The notes beneath the pieces were generated by a model, which saw nothing but the letters and a program-made list of their open reading frames with translations, had not been told where the DNA came from and searched no databases. 64,000 bases of DNA, taken from positions 41,689,649 to 41,753,648 of the forward strand of contig NC_087068.1 of assembly GCF_963678635.1 (NCBI RefSeq). Reading direction: 5' to 3'. Positions within the stretch are counted from its first letter, which is position 1. Each line of letters begins with the position of its first letter. This DNA comes from Symsagittifera roscoffensis. Lineage: Eukaryota; Xenacoelomorpha; Acoela; Convolutidae. Positions 56,745 to 64,000 of this stretch are shown here, in pieces. A program made the position numbers and the translations under genes.

Positions 56745-57055
56745 GATTTAGAGGATTTCTTCAACTGCTTGGATTTCTTTAACTGCTCGGAAAGGTGCTA
56801 ATTTTGAGAGGGGAGCGCGCGCCAAAAAAAACGCAACTTTTGTTCAAAATTCTTCAAAAAGTGCCTAAAACGCCTTTTGCGGCCTGTTTTCTTAAAAAAA
56901 TCTCTGCGGCGCAGGAAATTTGGTCAAAATAGGGTCTTTATAGTGATTTGAGAGAGCTCAGAAAATCAATTTGGTCGACCTAAAAAGGATCGAAAAAAGG
57001 TCGATGAAAAGAAGCTCGATAAAATCCTAGATCCACTCCTGCTCACAATACAAAT
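56745..57055. repeat. Dispersed repeat copy, longest
   Basis: Starts near GCGGATTTAGAGGATT and ends AAAATCCTAGATCCACTCC. The start and end are imperfect inverted copies. Contains AGGGTCTTTATAG and GGTCGACCTAAAA. About 310 bp, so this may be the full unit of a MITE-like family. Confidence 0.65.
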
Positions 57056-57087
57056 TCTATGATTTTTTCAACTTGGTTCTGACTTAC

Positions 57088-57138
57088 CCATAATATTCAC
57101 CATTACCCATATTATATGTGGTTCCATATCACTCACAG
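57088..57138 (-). CDS. Candidate upstream exon of alpha2-delta (C)
   Basis: 51 bp between TAG and GGTAAGT. Only one phase is open (VSDMEPHIIWVMVNIM), starting and ending in phase 1, which fits the candidate exon at 56,235-56,288. Family match not certain. Confidence 0.35.
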
Positions 57139-58489
57139 CTACTGCGTTTGAAAACAAACGCAAATTTGATTAAAGATAAATCAAGAAACAAAAAATCTGC
57201 AAACTGATAGCCAATAGAGAAATGCTTGTCAGAAATTTCATATAACCAAACAATTCAAATCATGTACTTTTTTAGTATGAGTAAAAAAAATTTCATCAGT
57301 TTTTTATGAAGTAAAGAATATGTAAAAGATATTTTATGTAAATTGCAAGTAAAATTTCAGTTACTTGAAAATTTGCCATGAGTGAATTGGTTTTTCCAAT
57401 TTTGTCAACTATCAGCAATTAATTGCACCTAGTTGGCAAAATATCATGGCTTTAGTTTTGATTAAAATTGACGACCAAGAAAAGTTGAACATATTCTAGG
57501 GTGATTTAAATCCATCAAAACCCTGCAAGTAAAATATAGTTATATTTAACAAAAAAAGACCCCAATGAAAATATCGGCTCCTTGAGTTCAAATCTATAAA
57601 GATATTTTGAAATCCGATTAATTTTTTTGAAGTTCTGCTTCGAAATTTGCAATTTCGACCATGTTCGGGAATATTATTAGCTTGCTTTGAAATTTTGATG
57701 TATGACGCTGAAAATGTAACGCAAATAATCCAAGTGTGTCGAACTATCTCGCACTACAAAACCATTCCACAATCAATTGAAGCAAGTTAATTGATCGCAT
57801 TTTAATTTTGTGTGGCTCAAATTTTCACATTTGATGTTTCATGATATCCAAAATGTATGTTGTTTTAAACCACAAAAAAAACTTTTCAAAAAACTGTTCA
57901 GTACATTCAGGGTTTTGCACCGATATACGAGTAATTTTGTTTAAGTTTCATTGGCATAATTTTTTTAGCCAGAAAAAGCATATCTGTTCAATCAAAAACT
58001 GTTCTATCAATTCAAATGCGATCTCCAGCAATGGGTTATCACTTCCTGCTAACTATTTTGCTTACTTATTCACTCAACTGGTTTCAAACTAACTTAAAAT
58101 TTCTGAAACATAAATACAGCTAAAAGGCACTAATCGAAAAATAAAAAATTTTGTGTAATTGCAACCAAGTAATTGTAATTCTTGGTCACCAGTTGATGTT
58201 TCTCAAATTATGAAATTGTTTGACAAGCATTTTTTGAGTCTGATTTATTTTATTTGAATTCATCTTTACAACAAATGTGTTTGATGATAAATATGAAAAG
58301 AACCATGACAGGGCAAAAATTTTTCATATAACTGGTGTTGGTCTAAAAACAAATACTTCTTTCGAAATATTACTCACAAACTAGACAGTTGTATAAACCC
58401 ATAGCAAAACAATATCGCCATATAATAAACACGGTTAAACATCCTAAAACAACTTGTTTTACAATTAAATGAGATTTGTTTCAACTTAC
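57139..58489. other. Intronic or intergenic AT-rich DNA
   Basis: No frame or repeat that I can support apart from the candidate exons listed beside it. Confidence 0.4.
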
Positions 58490-58582
58490 GAAGAAAGTGA
58501 CGGAGTAAGTGTGCTCGAGGTGGTTTTGTTTCTCCAGGCCAATTTCGACTTTTGAAGAAGCAAATTTTGAAAGATAATTTAC
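58490..58582 (-). CDS. Candidate upstream exon (B)
   Basis: 93 bp between GCAG and GTAAGT. Two phases are open; one reads VEIGLEKQNHLEHTYSVTFF in phase 0 and the other would fit in phase 1 with exon C. Good splice sites, but gene identity unproven. Confidence 0.4.
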
Positions 58583-60119
58583 CTGCAACATTTTTTCGAA
58601 GAGTTACGGGGGTTTAAAAGTTACCATTTTGACAAATTTGGGACAATTAAAGCATGAGATTTTTTGTGCTATTAACGCTTAAATGACTATATAATCTGCT
58701 CGTAAACTTTTTCAAATTAAATTGCCGCAAAACACAAAATGTTCGGTGTTACAAAGGCATTTCAAAAAATTTCAAAAAGATCATTTCTTTTTAATTTGTT
58801 TTTTGAAATTTTTACCTTTTTTTTCTAGTTGACGTTTTTGAAAATGCTAAACAGCGAACGCTAATCTATAGGCCTTAAAAAAGTCATTATCATGGCTGTA
58901 GTGGGAAACTGTGCTTCGAATGTGTTGAATGTTACAGTAGCAGAAAAAATGAAAAACGAATAAGACTGCTCGTATCAGAGCAAAGCCCTGGAAACTTTGA
59001 TAACCTTTTAAGGCCTATAGCGTTCGCTTTAAGAAAAAGGACAAAAGTTTGAAATAAAATGAAAAAAGTTTTCTTCAACGTCCAATGTAAATACGCTCTT
59101 TTCAAAGTATAAAAAAAAAACAAATAGCATACCTAATTCATTTTGGATTGATTTCTAAGACGGAATAAATTTCGAGTTACGCGTTAGTAGAACGAAATAT
59201 ATCGCGCGTTAATTGGCCAAATTCGCAACCTTTAGGCGACATAACCTTAAAAAATCACAGGTGAAATTTTTTTTAATTTTGAGCTTTGCGTTCATATGTT
59301 TTTGAATGACACATTTTGGGTGCATAAAAACAATTGTCAAAATTTACTATTTGAAAAGCCGAAAAATTGTCTGGAAAAAAAACAACCCGAGCACAAACAC
59401 TCAGTCACTATCCTCGAAAGTTGGAACAATAAATTTCTAATCCGTTTTTGAATTTTTGTTTTTAAACAAGGAGTAGAAATTTTCATCAATCGAGATCTAA
59501 TGATTCCAAAGAACCTGCATGAACACATTTTTATTTGATTTCAAAGACTTACCGTTTAATTTCTTTCGCCCATTTCTTTCGTCCATTTTTTTACCGAATG
59601 GCGTACGGATAAGTTCTAACAAACAATCAAATAATAACTTCTAAAATAGCAGTTTTTAAAAAAATCTTCATGAAGGCCAATTAGAGTTGGACTTACTACA
59701 TTAACCTAGTACTATCTATTTTTTAATTGAGTATTGAGGAAACAACTTATTGACAGGAGGTAGGAAAAGAGAAACAAATAAACAGTTTTGAACGAATGAA
59801 GCTTATTTTTTTGATACTAATATAATGTTTTTTTATTTTTTCTCACAAAAATTTTCAGTAATTTTTAGTATGAGGTAACCCTTCCCCTGGTGTTGGTTCC
59901 CACTAAAAACAACTCTCTGCAGTCTCGAATTTGAGGAGAGAAACTTACAGGAAACACAGTAACAGAGTTTCAAACCTCTAAAGTTTTCTGTATTTTGTAT
60001 CTTCTGTTGAGGGACTGTCACGTTGGGCTGGGCTAAGACTTAGTTTTTGCCTCTTTAATTTGTTTGTTTTGCTCAATCAGAAACTGAGTTTTATGCAAAA
60101 TTCGTCCGTAAAACTTTTT
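58583..60119. other. Intronic or intergenic AT-rich DNA
   Basis: An inverted pair of GGCCTTAAAA-type words near 58,872 and 59,005 (AGCGAACGCTA ... TAGCGTTCGCT, about 58,853 and 59,018) suggests a small foldback element of about 175 bp. No gene seen. Confidence 0.4.
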
Positions 60120-60350
60120 TATCATATGATTCCATCGAATGGAAAAAATGATTATCATACAATTCCGTTGAATGGAAAAAATGCCTATCATACAATTCCA
60201 TTGAATGGAAAAAATGCCTATCATACATTTCCATTGTATGGAAAAAATGGTTATCATGTAATTTTCATACAATATTTTTATTCTATGGAATTGTATGGAT
60301 TCGTATGATAATTAATTTTTCTATAGCTTGGAATTGTATGATAAGCATAT
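60120..60350. repeat. 33-bp palindromic satellite with inverted tail
   Basis: TATCATAC(A/-)ATTCC-type units start at 60,120, 60,153, 60,186, 60,219 and 60,252, an exact 33-bp period. Each holds TTCCATTGAATGGAA, itself an imperfect palindrome. Inverted half-units (GGAATTGTATG) follow at about 60,288 and 60,330. Confidence 0.88.
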
Positions 60351-60967
60351 TTTGTTAACCCGGGCAACCACAGCATCTGGATATTCTAGTTGTACCAGTT
60401 TTAAGACCATTTACTTAATCAATTTTAGCAGAATCTTTCACACTATCTGAAAGTTATCAGTTGACTTTGATAAATCAGAGGTTTTTTTAATCTGTAATAA
60501 TTTTCTGGAGCCTTAAGAATTCCCAATTTGTCAATTCAGGAACTTTTATGCCTCGGTGTACAATAATACCTTAGTGGATACAAAAAAGTTCAAACTATTT
60601 TTTAAGTTTTTTAACAATGTAATTCAGAAGAAAAACAACCATTTTCATTAATGAAGAGTTAATGATCTCAGTTACCCAGTATAAAAGCATTCAATCGGTT
60701 TCAGCAACTTACCGGTTAAATTTGGCTCTAAACATGCCAATTTTTGTCATCTTCTCTAAGCTATATAAACTTCCATTTATATTCGAATTCACGAAGCAAA
60801 CAAATTTTTCATGCGCTTTCAAACATTATCAGTCAAGAAACTCTTTAATCAATGTGATAATTGATCAAAGGAGAAAAATGCCGGATCGTCAAAGGTGCAA
60901 AGTGTTGTAAACATGCTAAGCAAAACCCGTTTCACGATGCAAAATTCATGTTTTAGAGTTCAAATAC
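60351..60967. other. AT-rich DNA with no supported gene
   Basis: An 82-codon plus frame at 60,662-60,910 has no recognised feature. Likely intron if exon A is real. Confidence 0.4.
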
Positions 60968-61137
60968 ATTACTACTGTAAAATCATCGAGACTTGAAGGA
61001 TCCCTACCGTCGTATATATCTCTAGTAGTGGGAATCCATATAACAAGAGCTCCACTTCTGTTCATGAGGGAATAAATCGAAGATGCCATCTGGAAGAACT
61101 CGGCACCAAGTGTAGACTCCTCCTCCGCCAGAACCCT
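60968..61137 (-). CDS. Candidate upstream exon (A)
   Basis: From a CCAG acceptor to donor ACG|GTAGGG (borders ±3 bp). One phase is open throughout: EFFQMASSIYSLMNRSGALV then IWIPTTRDIYDG. It looks like real coding sequence and is on the alpha2-delta strand, but I cannot match it firmly to that family. Confidence 0.4.
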
Positions 61138-61913
61138 GGATCGAAACAGAAAAAAATCTAATAAATGAGAATATGATTTGAAGAGTTCGGCAGCAAGGAG
61201 AATTAGAAAACGGTGGAACCCCAAATACCACTACTGCAATCAAATGCACGTCCCGACATTTCAGCAACAATTAAATTCCGCTAAATTTATTCGAAACAAC
61301 TTGAAATTATTGCAAAAATACTCGTGGAAAAGAACCCACAGTAAAAAAATGTATACAGAGGCAAGTGATATATCATATTCAAGCGCTTTTTGTCCTTGTA
61401 TTACAACTCTTGATTTTCTAGCTCCTTGCACAAAATTAGTAGAAAAAATTTGAGCAGAAAATTTGTTTTTAAAGTTTGTTTGTTAGCATCGCGATTGCTT
61501 TTGTCAGATCTTAATGTGTTACAAGCACAGCAATCGGCTATATTAGTTAGTTAGGAATAGCTATTTAGAAGTCAACTTTTCCAAAATAACCCCAAGTTTA
61601 AAAACTTTAAGCGTAAGAAAATTGAAAAAAAAAACGTGTTTTATGGTCATCGAAAATCGAATGGTAACTTAAAAGAGAATGTGGCACGTTTCGTCCTTCT
61701 TAAAGTTAAAGTCACATTTTGCCCTAAATTTATTACGGCACTTTGTTTAATACATCTTAGGGCGAAATACGTGAGGGGCGAAACGGAGTCACATTCACTT
61801 TTCGGTACATTCCAAAAACTACGATCAAGCTTTTATATAATAGATTAAAGCACGCTTTTATTATTTTTCTTGAAATTTGAAGTTTATAGACCCGGAATAT
61901 ATGGTGGAATCCC
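61138..61913. other. AT-rich DNA with no supported gene
   Basis: Nothing recognised. Short plus frames of 70-91 codons have no family signal. Confidence 0.4.
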
Positions 61914-62210
61914 TCATACGCGAAGGACCGAATGCGCGAAAACAAAAATCAGCCAATCAGATTTCAGCAATCTAAAACTTGGAAAGAAAGTAAAAGTTTT
62001 TAGGAAATGAGTATTAATATTGGCCGAATATAAAAACGGCAGAAATTTGCAAAATTTCCAAATTGTCACTGACGCCGCCGAATTGGAACAAATTTTATAT
62101 TTCGAGTGTAATATGGCAAATGCTTCTCTTTAAAATTTGACTCTCGGCTAATTTTATTTTCAGTCATTCGCTCACGAGTTTTTTCGCGCATTCGGTCCTT
62201 TGCGCATGAG
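61914..62210. repeat. MITE-like element with 30-bp terminal inverted repeats
   Basis: 61,914-61,943 and 62,181-62,210 are inverted copies differing at two positions, sharing AAGGACCGAATGCGCG. Length 297 bp with no coding frame. The words CCCGGAATATATG lie just outside both ends (about 61,892 and 62,219) in the same direction, possibly a longer flanking duplication. Confidence 0.65.
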
Positions 62211-63089
62211 AATAGCCCCCGGAATATATGTGTAGACTCCGAAAAGAAGATTTTGTATTGCGTTTGGTTGGCTAAAATGTCGAGAGTCGAGATGCCACAC
62301 CCAAGCACCCAATCAAACAAACCTATTGCTGCAGGTGTGCGCTTTGAAGTGTGCGGCAAAGTGAGGCTCTAGAGAATAAATCCAATTGGCATCAGCATTG
62401 GAAATTTGATTAAATTTGCTTAAGCCTCAACTTCAAACCAAGCAAAAAATCAGGAAAGCGAGTAAAATTTTTAAGTTTTTACGGCAGATTATTGCTGAGA
62501 TTTTGCTGCAGACTGGGAAGTTTGAACACAATTTGAAAAGCATAAGTTATAGTTTCACCATCAAAAATGGCAGAATTTTTGCGAGCAGGGCGGACATGGT
62601 GCAACCGGATATGAACAGAGGTTCGAAAAATACCATATCCGAAAGCAAAAAATACCATATCCAGACTTTCGCGATCAAAAAATGTCTCGGATATGGAAAA
62701 TGGATAGAACTATACTTTTAACGACCAGATTGAGGCGACCAAAAATTGGCATTTCAAGCCTTTGCGACCAAAATACTCATTCCAGGGCGGGCAACGCGCG
62801 AACATGCGGTTTTCACAACCAGCCTGTCCGTTTTTTTTTAAACAAATACTCTGATATGTTCATGTCTCATGCAATTTAGTTGTTGGTCAACTGGATGAAA
62901 TTATGTTTTTGGTCAAGTAAACTTTCAAGAAAACGATATTTACTTATCCAATATAGCTTTTTTCCTATAGTAGCGCGAAGTTTTGCTTAGTTGTTTTTTT
63001 TTTTCACGGATTGTTTGTTGAGATCATTTGTGGACTTCTCTGTAAACTTCAAAAGTCAGCGACATATCACAACATATAGCAAAGGGCAG
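62211..63089. other. AT-rich DNA with no supported gene
   Basis: A short imperfect repeat near 62,600-62,700 (CCATATCC with GAAAGCAAAAAATA and CTCGGATATGGAAAATGG) and A/T runs. No gene seen. Confidence 0.4.
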
Positions 63090-63440
63090 TAGCGTGCCGA
63101 GGGAAGGGGGTGACCGCCATCCCCCTCAATTCTGGTGGCCAAATTTTTCCAAAGGGTCCCCTCTTTGGTATAATTTTACGACAACCATTTTTGACTAACT
63201 AGCCTTAAAGTTCTTTTTAAAGGCACCTTGGGCGCCAATATTACTTAGTTTCAGGGGGGAGACCCCGCCAAAAAAACGCAGTTTTTTGATGAAAACTTTC
63301 AAAAAAGAGCTTACAAACGCCTTATTTGGCCTGTTTTTTGAAAAATTTGGCTATGGCGCAGAAAATTTTTGAAAAAATAGGGTCCTTAATGTTTTCGAAT
63401 AAAAAGGGAACTCAAAATAGCCGACCTAAAAGAAAAAGGT
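63090..63440. repeat. Dispersed repeat copy near window end
   Basis: Starts GGCAGTAGCGTGCCGAGGG, then AAATTTTTCC, CGCAGTTTTTTGATG, AAACGCC.TATTTGGCCTG, ATAGGGTCCTTAATG and GCCGACCTAAAA in the same order as the 56.75-57.05 kb copy. More diverged at its left end. Confidence 0.6.
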
Positions 63441-64000
63441 TCGCACTACACTGCAAAAGGGTAGAGTTCAAGCATAAAAAAAGATAGATTATCTACATGT
63501 CAAAACTTAGATTACACCTATTTTTAGTAAGACAACCAAAGACATTTTGTTTTTTCAAAATTTTAGGCTACCGAAAATTTGAAGGTACGTTTCTTTGCAT
63601 TTCGATAACTTCAAAAGAGCACCACTTGAACAACCGGCTTGAACGAAAAATCAATGCCCGCCCCCACTTTTCCTCGAATAGATCAAGTGATCTATTTCTA
63701 TCTGAAAAATCTAAACCTTTAATTGAAACTTTACAATTCAGAATAAATTTGATTTTTGTTTAAAATACTTATGTAGGTCGACAGAAAATCAAGCCAAATA
63801 AACTCTATTTGACAGTTTGTTTATGTATTTGATCAAAATTGTGGCAAAATTAGTTTCAAAAAATGCATTGAAGCAAATGCAGAAAATTTATATTCGGCCT
63901 AACGAATAATAATTTAAAGGAAAATCTGATTCATTTTCCAAAATTTTCACGTTCCGCTTCGCGAAAAACTACACTTTTTGATCGGTTGCTGTAGATTTCA
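63441..64000. other. AT-rich DNA at window end
   Basis: An 88-codon plus frame at 63,497-63,763 has no recognised domain. Nothing else supported. Confidence 0.35.

Noticed and set aside
60120-60350. CRISPR-like array
   Set aside because: Units are directly adjacent with no unique spacers; this is an animal-type satellite.

Overview
This is eukaryotic, animal-type DNA. It is AT-rich, has spliced genes with GT/AG introns, and most of it is transposable elements and repeats. The best host marker is the 3' half of a gene for a voltage-gated calcium channel alpha2-delta subunit (minus strand, 50.5-55.8 kb). The species cannot be fixed from the sequence. A non-vertebrate metazoan fits best, given an env-bearing Ty3/gypsy element, an animal-type Ty1/copia element and many low-copy repeats.

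Layout. 0.6-7.1 kb holds two sets of direct tandem repeats (units of about 0.75 kb, then two units of 1.93 kb). A 200-base N gap follows at 7,580-7,779. From 7.78 to 31.73 kb lies one very large LTR retroelement on the minus strand, at least 23.9 kb, with near-identical LTRs of at least 1.2 kb. In its own direction the order is: LTR, leader with a small basic ORF, Gag-type ORFs, protease, RT, RNase H, integrase, a small membrane ORF, a Ser/Pro/Thr-rich ORF, an intact 872-codon envelope-like glycoprotein, two further ORFs of unknown function in one frame, a 3' noncoding region, LTR. Leader, gag and the start of protease are duplicated in tandem (4,372 bp per unit). Gag-pol and accessory frames are broken by in-frame stops and small indels.

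32.7-37.1 kb is a decayed Ty3/gypsy fragment (minus strand) with a foldback at 33.6-33.8 kb. A plus-strand cupin-like host exon lies at 37.83-38.26 kb. 40,410-48,580 is a complete but mutated Ty1/copia element on the minus strand, with both LTRs, a 5-bp target-site duplication (CTAAC), a polypurine tract and an initiator-tRNA-Met-like primer site. Its protease/integrase segment is present three times in tandem.

A two-exon plus-strand gene for a 127-residue protein of unknown function is at 49,044-49,571. The calcium-channel alpha2-delta gene occupies 50.5-55.8 kb, with possible further exons out to 61.1 kb. Its introns contain a dispersed repeat family with poly-C runs, a 33-bp palindromic satellite and, further right, a MITE-like inverted-repeat element at 61.9-62.2 kb.

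The most unusual object is the giant retroelement. Its LTRs differ by only about 1%, yet its coding frames carry at least eight in-frame stop codons, each one C-to-T step from a Gln or Arg codon, and several indels in short homopolymer or dinucleotide runs. Either it moved recently while already defective, using proteins from another copy, or some lesions are sequencing errors, or some stops are recoded.
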